Shown: in pieces, positions 42,501 to 51,063 of the stretch
Numbering within the stretch: position 1 is the stretch's first letter
Layout: each line of letters opens with the position of its first letter
Virus record (IMG/VR): IMGVR_UViG_3300017783_000017
Location: 1-60,167 of that record
Source of the DNA: a virus
Length of the DNA stretch: 60,167 nucleotides
Direction: 5' to 3' (one strand)
Notes under the pieces: model-generated
Told to the model about the DNA's origin: nothing
The model's database searches: none
Seen by the model: the letters and a program-made list of their open reading frames with translations, nothing else
Position numbers and translations under genes: made by a program

Positions 42501-44767
42501 AAGTACATGCTTACATTGCAGTAACTTATCCAAGTTACACATATAGTTTAGCGGCTTGTGCAAGAGATGTTGGTACATATCTTGATGCAGTAAAATATGA
42601 TTTAATTTACACAGGTAATTACAAATCATTATTAGCTGCCAGATACTATGCAAACAGTGTAGAAGGTAGCGGAACTGAAGATATGTTCTACATGAGAAAT
42701 GCAACAGGATTGCGTAATTGTACACTTGCTGATTTAACAGGTGTATTAGGTAGTGCAAACACATATGGTACTAAACGTCCAACAGCAGGTGCATATACAT
42801 CACTTGATCCGGGCTGGGGACCAGACGACGACAGAGTTTGGATCTCAGGTAAATCACCATATATCCAAAACGTAACTACATTTGGTACAGCATGTGTGGG
42901 TTGTAAAGTTGATGGAGACTTACATAACGGTGGTAACGATTCTATTGTTGCTAACGACTTTACACAAGTATTAAGTGACGGTATTGGATATTGGGTTACA
43001 AACTTAGGTAGAGCAGAACTTGTGTCAGTGTTTACTTACTATAACCACATTGGTTATTTGTCTGAAAACGGTGGTAAGATTCGTGCTACAAACGGAAATA
43101 ACTCTTACGGTGCATTTGGATCGGTTGCTGAAGGAGTTGACGATACAGAAATTCCAATTGATGCAAAAGTAAATAACCAGTATTCAGAAGCAGTAGTAGA
43201 CAGTGTGTTTACCGATGGAAATAATATTTTAGTGCTTGAATTTTTAAATGCAGGTACAGGATATACAGCCGGCGGAACAACTACAAACATAGCAGGTGAA
43301 GGCTTTGGAGCCGCAATTTCTGCAAGTAATGTTGTTGACGGCGGAGTTATGGAAGTAAGACTACTTGACACTGATGTTGATGTTGACGGAACTTTTGATA
43401 CAGGCGGTGCTGGCTACATAGAAGCGTCTAATGCGGCACAAGGTGGTAATGCAACACAGATTACAATTTCTAATACTGATATACGTTTAAGTTCACAGTA
43501 CATAGGAATGGCAATATTCATTATATCTGGTACAGGTGCAGGGCAATATGGATATATTGCTACATATAACTCTGGTACAAAGATTGCAACAGTAAATAAA
43601 ATGAGTGACGGTACAGCTGGATGGGACCATTTAGTTTCTGGCACTGCTATTGAAACAGAATTAGACGGAAGTACTACATATTCAATTGAACCAAGATTAA
43701 GTTTTGCGGCACCAGCAAGCGGACTTTATGCAGACACTACTAAAGGTAGAGTTGTATTAGATGCTGACAAGGTTGCAAAATTTAAAATATGGGATCCGGG
43801 TAACGGATATACAGTTGCTCCAGTACTTACTATTACAGATCCAAATAATACTATTGAAGTACCATTCCAGGTACGTATAGGTGATGGTGTAGTTACACAG
43901 CCTACTTGGAGTAATAGAGGTAGTGCATATGTAACTGCTGAATCAACTATATCAGGTGACGGGTATGCAGATATATTCCAACCAGGAGAATTTGTGCAAG
44001 TACAAAACATGACAGTTGAACCAAAAGCAGGTTCTAACGTAGTGTTTGATCATTTGCCGAACAAAGTGTTTAAATTGGTAACAGTAAGAAGTTTAACTGG
44101 TAGTGTACCAAACTTAGAAGCACAGTTACAAATATCTCCTAAGTTAGAAATAAATGAAGCACCGAGTCATTTACAAGATTTAGAGATGCGTATTAGATAT
44201 TCGCAGGTGCGTTTGACAGGACACGATTTCTTAGATATTGGTACTGGTGGATTTACCACTACTAACTATCCAGGAGTACCGTCACTTGCTCCGGACGCAA
44301 CAAAAGAAACAAACGATTTTGGTGGAGGACGAGTGTTCTACACCAGTACAGACCAAGATGGTAACTTTAGAGTTGGTGAACTGTTTAGCGTTGAACAGTC
44401 AACAGGTACAGCTACACTAAATGCTGATGCATTTAACATCTCTGGTTTGCAAGAACTTTCCTTAGGTGAATTAGGATTGGGCTCTGCAGGAGCAACAATT
44501 ACTGAATTCAGTACTGATGGAACGTTTACAGCAGACAGCGATAGCATTGTCCCGACGCAAAAAGCTATCAGAACATACATCACATCACAAATTGGTGGTG
44601 GTGCGGCAACACTCAACGTAAATAGTATCACAGCTGGTGTTGTAAGAATAACCAGTGATACGATTGATACAACAAATGGAGCACAAATAAACATTAATGC
44701 TAAACTTAATTTTAAGCGTGGCGTCAATGGTGCACCAGTTGCAATGAATTACTTATTAGGATCATAG
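39560..44767 (+). CDS. Giant tail fibre B: CBM5/12-like repeats, cupredoxin with Cu-type ligands, beta-helix
   Basis: A 1735-residue paralogue of fibre A (both start MAEFKL.R..F). Eight CBM5/12-like repeats (39590-41265). A cupredoxin-like insert sits in repeat 2 (39872-40256) with His152 (THPFLLSTSSDG) and Cys217, His220 and Met223 (YYCNAHTGMG), the type-1 copper ligand pattern. The beta-helix starts with VVYVDSNAGSDTPPPTYGIT followed by LDQPFKTIRYALEQ. Two copies of a helical module (41535-41775, 42470-42660) precede YMRNATGLRNCTLADLTGVL. The shared C-terminus has RLTGHDFLDIGTGG and FYTSTDQDGNFRVGEL. It is a probable long receptor-binding fibre; enzymatic activity cannot be judged. Confidence 0.85.
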   Translation: MAEFKLGRIRFVYKSDWVTSTTYYKDDIVRYGGNTYVCIGGHTAAADFYTDLSAYWNKITDGQQWKGDWDNAQLYKINDVVQYGGNLYIANEGHTSADNSDAVNTTFTVTVAAKSGGGGNAFYIDGTEAPVLQIVPGAVNTFNLDNATNATHPFLLSTSSDGTLAGGVLYDPNSVTYQLDGTTVDVTAYIAGFQAATTRRLILDLTGTFDEPLHYYCNAHTGMGNSIIITANSLETDSTKWDLYGEGFAYKNEWTIATYYKTNDIVKYNGIQYLCVTPHTSSGTVAEGLEFDQSKWNEFTQGFDWKGDWTAEARYRRNDIVKYGGQIYVCNTGHTAAATNALGLENDQSKWDYFHKGIEYKGEWTQGTRYKVNDIVKSGGGTWICTAYHTATGITLRSQESNWAEFVDGLEFEDTWNNDTEYNAGDFITYGGYGYVAVINNRGEVPTENLGTWDLFTSGFNHRGEYGDDSSNQDYRTGDVISLGGYTYLCIQDSNGNRPPNTTYWMRLNQGFYWKDAWTDSTYYDLGDVVRYSDSSYICVLSHTSDETVAQNRPDQDLDGSEWNLMSGGPESGTLTTDGDIVYFAGAGPARLPIGQAGQVLKVNAAGNAPEWDFLGSVPNVVYVDSNAGSDTPPPTYGITLDQPFKTIRYALEQIDMGTNRRNSSYLIDLNRSFIQAEAVEWVDYQVTNTVSPFTGSFTYDKTVWRVLVGRIVDALIYDLRHNGNKGIRDLTLEIFDDSTISGKETEFNAMLTYVIETLIDDAIYPNLDPATNFQTANGVGSPITQQKPTGYDQSTEEVDAQSFTETKIAVLSSAITAGNTTSTEAEYIPNNTCYVKTGQFEEHLPMIIPERTAVVGDELRSTRIKPSPAVTSASDTPKSLAAIARIEAVISDIVQNISITKSTGNSDTQVTTRPAGTSAVGTVAADLFRQIYDYIDFRINGASGDSTTPLTAGTNTPQTSTDYTYSREVIEANRDFIIAEVHAYIAVTYPSYTYSLAACARDVGTYLDAVKYDLIYTGNYKSLLAARYYANSVEGSGTEDMFYMRNATGLRNCTLADLTGVLGSANTYGTKRPTAGAYTSLDPGWGPDDDRVWISGKSPYIQNVTTFGTACVGCKVDGDLHNGGNDSIVANDFTQVLSDGIGYWVTNLGRAELVSVFTYYNHIGYLSENGGKIRATNGNNSYGAFGSVAEGVDDTEIPIDAKVNNQYSEAVVDSVFTDGNNILVLEFLNAGTGYTAGGTTTNIAGEGFGAAISASNVVDGGVMEVRLLDTDVDVDGTFDTGGAGYIEASNAAQGGNATQITISNTDIRLSSQYIGMAIFIISGTGAGQYGYIATYNSGTKIATVNKMSDGTAGWDHLVSGTAIETELDGSTTYSIEPRLSFAAPASGLYADTTKGRVVLDADKVAKFKIWDPGNGYTVAPVLTITDPNNTIEVPFQVRIGDGVVTQPTWSNRGSAYVTAESTISGDGYADIFQPGEFVQVQNMTVEPKAGSNVVFDHLPNKVFKLVTVRSLTGSVPNLEAQLQISPKLEINEAPSHLQDLEMRIRYSQVRLTGHDFLDIGTGGFTTTNYPGVPSLAPDATKETNDFGGGRVFYTSTDQDGNFRVGELFSVEQSTGTATLNADAFNISGLQELSLGELGLGSAGATITEFSTDGTFTADSDSIVPTQKAIRTYITSQIGGGAATLNVNSITAGVVRITSDTIDTTNGAQININAKLNFKRGVNGAPVAMNYLLGS
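39590..41265 (+). repeat. Eight CBM5/12-like coding repeats (fibre B)
   Basis: Same unit as in fibre A. Here the cupredoxin-like domain interrupts unit 2 between HTSADNSDA and the closing W of the unit. Confidence 0.8.
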
Positions 44768-44777
44768 GAGAAAAAAC

Positions 44778-45098
44778 ATGGCTTCAGGTAAATTAGGAAG
44801 TAGTGAACTTGTTACAGGAACTAATACAACAGTGTACACCGTGCCAGCTGATACATTTACAGTTGCAAGTGTAAGTTTTTGTAATAAGGGAAACAGCGCA
44901 GTGTCAGTAAGACTTGCTCTTGCAGACGCAGACACACCGACGGACGCAGAGTACTTAGAATACGATGTAGAACTACAGTCAAAGATGGTGTTAGAGAGAA
45001 CAGGTATTGTATTGTCAGCAACACAAAAAATTGTTGCATACGCTACCTCAGCAAATGTTTCTGTAGTAGCATTTGGAATTGAAACGCCAACGGCATAA
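44778..45098 (+). CDS. Small beta-sandwich virion protein (paralogue 3)
   Basis: A 106-residue all-beta protein (TVYTVPADTFTVASVSFCNK, YDVELQSKMVLERTGIVLSA). Third member of the group with 26044 and 32902. RBS TAGGAGAAAAAAC. Likely structural. Confidence 0.65.
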   Translation: MASGKLGSSELVTGTNTTVYTVPADTFTVASVSFCNKGNSAVSVRLALADADTPTDAEYLEYDVELQSKMVLERTGIVLSATQKIVAYATSANVSVVAFGIETPTA

Positions 45099-45101
45099 AT
45101 A
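45094..45101 (+). promoter_or_regulatory. Late promoter element CATAAATA
   Basis: Overlaps the preceding stop, 21 nt before the ATG at 45123; RBS AAAGGAAA. Confidence 0.5.
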
Positions 45102-45122
45102 CATAGGTAAAAGGAAATAACA

Positions 45123-45455
45123 ATGGGAAGATTTATAAGCACAACAGGAACTGCATCACCTACTTTAATTTCTGTAACTTCCGCGCACAGTACTAAATCT
45201 AATGAAAGGGTACTATGTGATACAGGAAGCACAGCATTTCAAGTTACTCTGCCAGCAGTGGCAGATGTTATGGTTGGCGATCAGATACAAATTATTGATA
45301 TTGGAAATAATTTTAATAGCAATAACCTTACTGTTGGAAGAAACAGTCATAACATTAATAGCACAGCTGAAGATTTAATATTAGATATTGACGGAGTTAT
45401 TGTAACTCTATTATATACTGGTACTACAAACGGTTGGGTTATTACAAGTACTTAA
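45123..45455 (+). CDS. Fibre-tip-like virion protein
   Basis: A 110-residue protein with FQVTLPAVADVMVGDQIQII then DIGNNFNSNNLTVGRNSHNI and AEDLILDIDG. This is the 'LPA...GD.I.I.D....NN.TV.RN...I...ED' beta module that ends many phage tail fibres. Here it is a free-standing protein ahead of the Cys-rich triplet, perhaps its attachment subunit. Confidence 0.7.
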   Translation: MGRFISTTGTASPTLISVTSAHSTKSNERVLCDTGSTAFQVTLPAVADVMVGDQIQIIDIGNNFNSNNLTVGRNSHNINSTAEDLILDIDGVIVTLLYTGTTNGWVITST

Positions 45456-45473
45456 GAGTTTAGGAAACACATT

Positions 45474-46454
45474 ATGGCATCACTTAACGCAATATTAACA
45501 GACAAAGCAAATGACGTAGAGACTTCACTCGCTGAGACTAACATGGAAGCTGGGACACTAAATTACTTTACTCCTGGTACTATGTTCTCCGATCCTCACA
45601 CATGTTTTTGCTGGTTAGCTCCTTCAAACGGACAAGCTATTATTGAAATATGGGGTGCAAGCGGCACAGGAGCGGCGCAATGTTGTTGTTCATACGGCAT
45701 GGCTGGCAATCCAGGAGGCTACGGAAAGAAAACTATTGAGATGACAACAGGACAAATGATTTGCGGACACTTAGGTAGAAGCTGTCATGGTTCAAGTAGT
45801 TTTTTATGCGTAGGCGGCCTAAGCGAACCTTCATGTATATGTTGGGTATCTTCAACTGGTAACGGCACAGTTTGTGCTGGCGGCGGACAAGGTGGCTATT
45901 CATACTGTAGTGGTTCAGGTAACAGTATATATTGCTGTTTTGTTGCAAGAGGACATCCGGTTACACAATTTGGTGGTACAGGTTGCGGAGTAGTTTGTAA
46001 TTACTGTGCGTCTCAAGTACCAAATGTTACAGGTGCTGATGTTACATATACCCCATTATATAGTAAGATGAATATAGGTCACTGTAATTCGTGCTGTCAT
46101 TGTTCACATGTTCAATGTGTAGCACTATCACCAGGATTAGGATCAACAAACGGCGGATACCTAATGTATTCAAGTTCAATGGGTGGCTATGGTAAATATA
46201 GACCAGCAGGTGGATCACTTGGTAACCAGTTAACGGCCTTAGAAAGTTTTAATAGAAAACCAGTAGGCGGCGGACGCCCAGGACACTGTTGGAGTGGTGG
46301 CCAGCTTTGTAGCTGTTACGAATATGAGTACAGTTGTAAAGGTTATTTGCCACATGGAGTACCCGGAGGCGGAACAATGCCTTGTGAAGGTGTTAGAGAT
46401 TACGGTGTAAGAGGAGGCCACGGCGCAGTAAGAATACAGTTTATTGCAAGTTAG
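45474..46454 (+). CDS. Cys/Gly-rich adhesin-like protein 1
   Basis: A 326-residue protein with about 27 Cys. The N-terminal ~35 residues are helical (LNAILTDKANDVETSLAETN), residues ~45-65 read CWLAPSNGQAIIEIWGASGT, and a Gly/Cys-rich body follows with paired and triple Cys (CCCS, HCNSCCHC). The C-terminus is GVRDYGVRGGHGAVRIQF. The I-E-[IV]-W-G strand and G..G.G.[VI]RI.F end resemble glycine-rich fibre-tip/adhesin domains of tailed phages (gp38-like role), with cysteines added. First of three tandem paralogues, 18 nt after the preceding gene. Confidence 0.75.
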   Translation: MASLNAILTDKANDVETSLAETNMEAGTLNYFTPGTMFSDPHTCFCWLAPSNGQAIIEIWGASGTGAAQCCCSYGMAGNPGGYGKKTIEMTTGQMICGHLGRSCHGSSSFLCVGGLSEPSCICWVSSTGNGTVCAGGGQGGYSYCSGSGNSIYCCFVARGHPVTQFGGTGCGVVCNYCASQVPNVTGADVTYTPLYSKMNIGHCNSCCHCSHVQCVALSPGLGSTNGGYLMYSSSMGGYGKYRPAGGSLGNQLTALESFNRKPVGGGRPGHCWSGGQLCSCYEYEYSCKGYLPHGVPGGGTMPCEGVRDYGVRGGHGAVRIQFIAS

Positions 46455-46465
46455 GAAATAATAAT

Positions 46466-47458
46466 ATGGCAAATTTATCAGACATAGTAGCATCAAGAGC
46501 GGCATACGTAGGCGGCACAGAAACTAACTTAGAAGACGGCGAAATTTATGTATGGGTCGGTACACACGACGAAAACGAAGCATTCCGTTGTAATATATGT
46601 TGGCAGCCAGGCGTAGCAGGAACTGCAACTATAGAAATATGGGGAGCAGGTGGTACTGGTTCAAAACAATGCTGTTGTGCTAACAATGTTCCAGCAAACT
46701 CAGGCTCATATGCAAGAATGACTGTTGATATGAATTCAAGTGATTGTGTTTGTGGATTTGTCGGAATGAGTTGCAGGCACAACGACGGATTGTGCTTTGA
46801 AGGATGTAGTCAAGCTACATGTATTAGAGTAGAACACCTTGGAGGATGTACATGTATGTGTGCGCAAGGTGGGCAAGGTGCAAGAGTGCATTGTAGTACA
46901 AGTACAGCAATTGCATGTTGCTTTGGGTCACAGTATGGACTATATTGTTCGTACACAAATGACTATTGTAGATTATATTGTAACTGTTGTTGGAATCAGT
47001 GGGGTTGTTCAAACATTGCTGGATCAATGACAGGAGTAAGTAACAACGTATGTAAACCAAGTAGATGGGGCTGTGTATGTTTTTATCATTGTAATGCATG
47101 TTGTGACTGTACACATGTTTATTATGTTCCAACAGCGCCAGCAACATTTGCAACAGAAGGTGCAACAATTATTTACACAGGTATTGGTGATACTGTACAA
47201 CAGGTTAAACCAGGTAGTGGAATAGGTAATGTAATTGCAGGATTGGCAGCCGCTTCAAGAGGTGGTATGCATGGTCATACAAATGCACACTGTTGGAACA
47301 GCAACAGAGGTTGTGGTTGTTACATTAACTGGCAGTGTGCTACATATCTTCCATACGGAATGGCCGGATTTGGCACACACGTATGTAGTAGCGTAAGAGA
47401 CTATGGACACAGAGGAGGCCCGGGTGCAATCAGAATTAAATTTAAACCGAGCACATAA
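46466..47458 (+). CDS. Cys/Gly-rich adhesin-like protein 2
   Basis: A 330-residue paralogue of the 45474 product with about 35 Cys. Same layout: ETNLEDGEIYVWVG helix-strand start, AGTATIEIWGAGGTGSKQCC, Cys-dense middle (RLYCNCCWNQWGC, HCNACCDCTHVYYVP), C-terminus SSVRDYGHRGGPGAIRIKF. It has no signal peptide, so cysteines would be reduced in the host cytoplasm. They could oxidise or bind metal after lysis. RBS AGGAAATAAT. Confidence 0.75.
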   Translation: MANLSDIVASRAAYVGGTETNLEDGEIYVWVGTHDENEAFRCNICWQPGVAGTATIEIWGAGGTGSKQCCCANNVPANSGSYARMTVDMNSSDCVCGFVGMSCRHNDGLCFEGCSQATCIRVEHLGGCTCMCAQGGQGARVHCSTSTAIACCFGSQYGLYCSYTNDYCRLYCNCCWNQWGCSNIAGSMTGVSNNVCKPSRWGCVCFYHCNACCDCTHVYYVPTAPATFATEGATIIYTGIGDTVQQVKPGSGIGNVIAGLAAASRGGMHGHTNAHCWNSNRGCGCYINWQCATYLPYGMAGFGTHVCSSVRDYGHRGGPGAIRIKFKPST

Positions 47459-47470
47459 GGAGCAGAACTA

Positions 47471-48448
47471 ATGGCAAGATTAAAAGATTTAGTTAAAAGC
47501 AGAGAACCGTTCGGTCCAAGCTCGGGAAATGAAACGAACTTAGACGATGGTTACATCTGGACATGGACACAAGTTCATTGTAGCTGTTTCCAATATGGAA
47601 CATTCTGGCATGCGCCAGGAAACGGCACAGCAACTATAGAAGTATGGGGCGGCGCAGGCGGCTCAGCACAGATGTGCTGTTGTGGAGGAATGGTACCAGG
47701 TAACGCTCCAGCATACAGTAAGAAAACAATAGATACAACATCAAGTACATGCGTTTGCGGATGTATAGGTAAAGCATGTTCACATGGTGATGCATTGTGT
47801 TTTGTAGGATGTAGTGCATCTTCAGGCATGTGTTACAACAATAGTCCAAGCATGGGCAACGGTTGTATGTGTGCGCAAGGCGGACGTTCAGCAGTTTCAA
47901 TATGCCACGAAAACAGTGGTAGTGCAATGTGTTGCTTAGGTAACAACGGAAGTTTATGTATTACAAATTTACCAGGATTTAGTAGCGGATGCGGCGTAGT
48001 ATGTAACGCACCAACCTGGGCAAATGCAAGTGCATATGGTGGAGATATTAACTGTCAAGGCTGTTACAGTAAAGTATTCTTCTGTCATTGTAATGCACTA
48101 TGTTGGCATCAAACATCTTATGAAATTTATTCCCCTGCAGGAATGTATGGACCAGATCCGGCAGTGTTTTGTTTACGTAGCGAGTGCGCTCATGCTTGTA
48201 AAGGCGGAGCTCCGCGTTTTAGTTACTGGCATTCACTGGGCGGAATAAAAAGACAACCATCACCCGTCCAATGGGAAGGTTCGTGCTATCAAAGCGGATC
48301 ATACTGTGGTTGTTACGAACAGCAAGGGTGTGTAGATTTTTGGCCACCCGGCATGCCTGGATTAGGTGGAACACCTTGTTCAAGCGTAAGAGATCACGGA
48401 AGTCGTGGAGGACACGGCTTCTTGAAAATAACATGGAAACCAAGCTAA
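47471..48448 (+). CDS. Cys/Gly-rich adhesin-like protein 3
   Basis: A 325-residue third paralogue, about 33 Cys. ETNLDDGYIWTWTQ start, NGTATIEVWGGAGGSAQMCC, FFCHCNALCWHQ, SSVRDHGSRGGHGFLKITWK end. The conserved HCN.(L/S/A)C motif and C-terminal RD.G.RGG.G are shared by all three. Divergence concentrates in the middle, as expected for tip domains under receptor selection. RBS AAGGAGCAGA. Confidence 0.75.
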   Translation: MARLKDLVKSREPFGPSSGNETNLDDGYIWTWTQVHCSCFQYGTFWHAPGNGTATIEVWGGAGGSAQMCCCGGMVPGNAPAYSKKTIDTTSSTCVCGCIGKACSHGDALCFVGCSASSGMCYNNSPSMGNGCMCAQGGRSAVSICHENSGSAMCCLGNNGSLCITNLPGFSSGCGVVCNAPTWANASAYGGDINCQGCYSKVFFCHCNALCWHQTSYEIYSPAGMYGPDPAVFCLRSECAHACKGGAPRFSYWHSLGGIKRQPSPVQWEGSCYQSGSYCGCYEQQGCVDFWPPGMPGLGGTPCSSVRDHGSRGGHGFLKITWKPS

Positions 48449-48460
48449 GGAGTATATAAC

Positions 48461-49126
48461 ATGGCAAGAGATTTTACTATTAATATCCCTGATGAGCCTT
48501 TCAAGTCTACCTTTGATGACGGAAAAACACATACCGTAACTTATACAGGTCCAAGGTACGTTGTTATCTCCGTTGACCCAAACGATAGTAACAAAGTAAA
48601 AGGCATAGAAGGTGAATCAAACGATGCGGCAGATATCAATATTGACGAGTACGTTGATGATAACTGGGACCATTATATGGTCGACGCATACAAAGATGAT
48701 AACACATTACTGCATATTTCAAGATTGAGTAATGCTTATTTGTGTCAAACTGAAATTGACAACTACGTGGAGGCAATTCCAGGTGGCGACGGTTCATTAG
48801 AATATGATTACGATTATCCGGAAGAAAGCATATTAGGTGCTATCTACAAATATCCGCAAAATATGACATACAATCCTGGAACAAAAGAATTTGGTGGCTT
48901 ACAATTAATTGAGCCAGCATGTACCAGAGATGAAATTGTAGGTAATCATCCTGATCGTATTGCAGAAATCGATGCAGAACTTGCTGACACAGCAGGTCAA
49001 CCGCAATCATGGATAGATGAGCTGAACGCAGTAAAAACATGGTATCAAAATTTTGATAGTGTGTACGGTTCAACTGATCACTGGAAAATTCCATATCCAG
49101 CAATTCCGCCAAGACCTTTTAATTAA
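48461..49126 (+). CDS. Fibre-locus hypothetical virion protein
   Basis: A 221-residue acidic protein (DDGKTHTVTYTGPRYVVISV, YVDDNWDHYMVDAYKDDNTL), with a Pro-rich end (IPYPAIPPRPFN) that resembles virion proteins near cyanophage fibres. RBS AAGGAGTATA. It is last in the adhesin transcript. A terminator-like hairpin follows at 49151-49230. No enzyme motif is seen. Confidence 0.65.
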   Translation: MARDFTINIPDEPFKSTFDDGKTHTVTYTGPRYVVISVDPNDSNKVKGIEGESNDAADINIDEYVDDNWDHYMVDAYKDDNTLLHISRLSNAYLCQTEIDNYVEAIPGGDGSLEYDYDYPEESILGAIYKYPQNMTYNPGTKEFGGLQLIEPACTRDEIVGNHPDRIAEIDAELADTAGQPQSWIDELNAVKTWYQNFDSVYGSTDHWKIPYPAIPPRPFN

Positions 49127-49150
49127 GTTTTAGCAGAACCAAAAACAATA

Positions 49151-49230
49151 ACGCTTTTGATTGGTGCCTATAAGTAACTGTGTAATAACACAAACTTATA
49201 GGATACCAAATGAAATCAAAAGCGTTTTTT
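49151..49230 (+). promoter_or_regulatory. Long hairpin overlapping a start codon (terminator and/or translational switch)
   Basis: ACGCTTTTGATT (49151-49162) pairs with AATCAAAAGCGT (49214-49225); GGT and CCTATAAGT pair with ACTTATAGG and ACC; an inner TGTGT/ACACA closes the tip. Six T's follow (49225-49230). The right arm contains the RBS AGGA and a 6-nt bulge holding the ATG (49210-49212) of the GT9-like gene. It could terminate upstream transcripts and restrain translation. Confidence 0.75.
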
Positions 49231-50151
49231 GTGAATGGCGGTTACGGTCGCGTACTATGCTCTATACCTGCATTTGAAAAATATCTTGAAGAAAATAAGG
49301 ATGACGATTTTATCATTGTTTGCGAAGGCGGAACTGATGCATTCAAAGGTCACCCGGATTTAGACGAACGTGCTTACGATCACTGGCACAAAAACTTATT
49401 CAAAGAAAAAATTAAAGACAGAGAAATTGTCACTACAGAACCGTATAGAATATACGAATATTACAATCAAGAATGTAGTTTAGCTCAAGCCTTTGATATT
49501 CAAATCAACAACAAAGGTGTAAGAGATTTACCTCCTCCTACTCTACGTCTAAACAAAGACGAAGTGCTTGTTGGAAGAAAACTTGTTCGTGAAGTAAAAG
49601 AAAAACTCAAAAAAGATAAAGTAATTGTTATTCAACCGTTTGGCCGTGGTGTACAAGTAATGGAAAATAATTTTGTAGACCAAAGTAGCAGAAGTATAGA
49701 ATACAAAGACTTAAAAGTTTTAATTAAGCATTGTCAAAAAGAGGGTTTCGGTATTGTGCTAATGTCAGAATTACAATTCGACTTTAGCGGCGATAACTTT
49801 CCAGATGAAATTGCTATGCCAGAAGGCGTAGGTTTAAGACAATGGAGTGCAATTATCAAAGAAGCAGATCACTTCTTAGGTTGTGATAGTGTAGGACAAC
49901 ACATGGCATACATAGGCAAAACTCCATCGACAGTAGTAATAGGATCAACATTTCCAGAAAATGTTTCATATCCAGACTGTGAATTTATGAACATAGTTGA
50001 TCTTGGAATGCACGATAGAGTATACGATCCTATACGTATACAGCCAGACGAATATGTAAATAGGAAAAACGAAGGCATTATGGTTATGACTAAGCCTATA
50101 CATGAATATATAATGAATAACATTTGCGGTAGACCAAACGAAGAAGATTAG
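49210..50151 (+). CDS. GT9/heptosyltransferase-like glycosyltransferase
   Basis: A 313-residue GT-B-type protein. N-terminal FFVNGGYGRVLCSIPAFEKY is the acceptor-side Rossmann with the Gly-rich loop. VIVIQPFGRGVQ starts the C-terminal Rossmann. ADHFLGCDSVGQHMAYIGKT followed by STVVIGSTFPEN is the diagnostic GT9 donor-site motif (DS..xH.A...G.P.....G). GT9 enzymes add heptose or related sugars to LPS core. The donor here may be a heptose, since a GmhB-like gene lies at the right edge. Followed by SGNH hydrolase and carbamoyltransferase genes, it forms a glycan-modification set. Its start codon lies in a long hairpin. Confidence 0.85.
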   Translation: MKSKAFFVNGGYGRVLCSIPAFEKYLEENKDDDFIIVCEGGTDAFKGHPDLDERAYDHWHKNLFKEKIKDREIVTTEPYRIYEYYNQECSLAQAFDIQINNKGVRDLPPPTLRLNKDEVLVGRKLVREVKEKLKKDKVIVIQPFGRGVQVMENNFVDQSSRSIEYKDLKVLIKHCQKEGFGIVLMSELQFDFSGDNFPDEIAMPEGVGLRQWSAIIKEADHFLGCDSVGQHMAYIGKTPSTVVIGSTFPENVSYPDCEFMNIVDLGMHDRVYDPIRIQPDEYVNRKNEGIMVMTKPIHEYIMNNICGRPNEED

Positions 50152-50154
50152 TAA

Positions 50155-51060
50155 ATGAAACGGTTATTTGCATTAGGTTGTAGTTTCACAAGTTACGCTT
50201 GGCCGTCTTATGCTGACTTTGCAGGCTTATACTTTGACGAGTACGAAAACTGGGCTTTTCCGGGGCTGGGGAATAGAGCATTATTAGAACGGTTATCAGA
50301 AATTCATGCAACTAAAAATCTTACCAAACAAGACACTGTAATTATACAATGGACTAATCCTTTTAGAAACGACACTCATAAATTTAGTGAAGGTCACTGG
50401 AGAACAAAAGGTAGTATTTTTAATTTTATAAATTCAGATAGATATAATAGAAAATGGTTAGATGAATTTTTTGATGAAAAAAGTTTTTGTTATCACACGC
50501 TTAATAATATACACATTGCAATTCATATGCTTGAAAGTATAGGATGTAAATGGTATTTTACAAGCATGGGTGAAATTAACAAAGCCGGTAGTGATTACAG
50601 AAAAGATGATGTGAGAGATCACGGAGAAGATATTTATACTGGTGAAGATTTGTGGGAAGATAAAGACTTAAAAGTTTATAAAGATAAAATTTATACACCG
50701 TTTAAAGACCATTGGCTAACTCCTGTAGGTTTGTATGCTTGGAAAAGTAAACACGACTGCTATACATTTTTTAATAATCAATATCCTAAAGGTAACACTG
50801 CTAACTGGTTTATTGGATCTAAAGAAGATAGTTACAAAGACACACACCCGTCGATACTACAACACAAAGAATATTTGGATAATATCATTATTCCTGCACT
50901 TGGCTTAGATAGCCAGAACGAACCTACGCAGATCAATAAGTGGATAGATACAGTACAAGAACTTTACACCAAGTGTGGTAGGTCATTTAAATCTTTTACA
51001 AAAAGTATAGATGATGATCACAGAATGAAAAATTGGTACATAAAATATAGAGGTATGTAA
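50155..51060 (+). CDS. SGNH/GDSL-type hydrolase
   Basis: A 301-residue protein. Block I LFALGCSFT with Ser10, block II FPGLGNRALLER (Gly/Asn40), block III WTNPFR (Asn68) and block V KDTHPSILQHKEYL with Asp229/His231 give a complete SGNH set. Such enzymes de-acylate or transfer acyl groups on sugars. ATG 3 nt after the GT9 stop, 3 nt before the next gene: an operon. Probably acts on the same glycan. Confidence 0.85.
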   Translation: MKRLFALGCSFTSYAWPSYADFAGLYFDEYENWAFPGLGNRALLERLSEIHATKNLTKQDTVIIQWTNPFRNDTHKFSEGHWRTKGSIFNFINSDRYNRKWLDEFFDEKSFCYHTLNNIHIAIHMLESIGCKWYFTSMGEINKAGSDYRKDDVRDHGEDIYTGEDLWEDKDLKVYKDKIYTPFKDHWLTPVGLYAWKSKHDCYTFFNNQYPKGNTANWFIGSKEDSYKDTHPSILQHKEYLDNIIIPALGLDSQNEPTQINKWIDTVQELYTKCGRSFKSFTKSIDDDHRMKNWYIKYRGM

Positions 51061-51063
51061 TAT

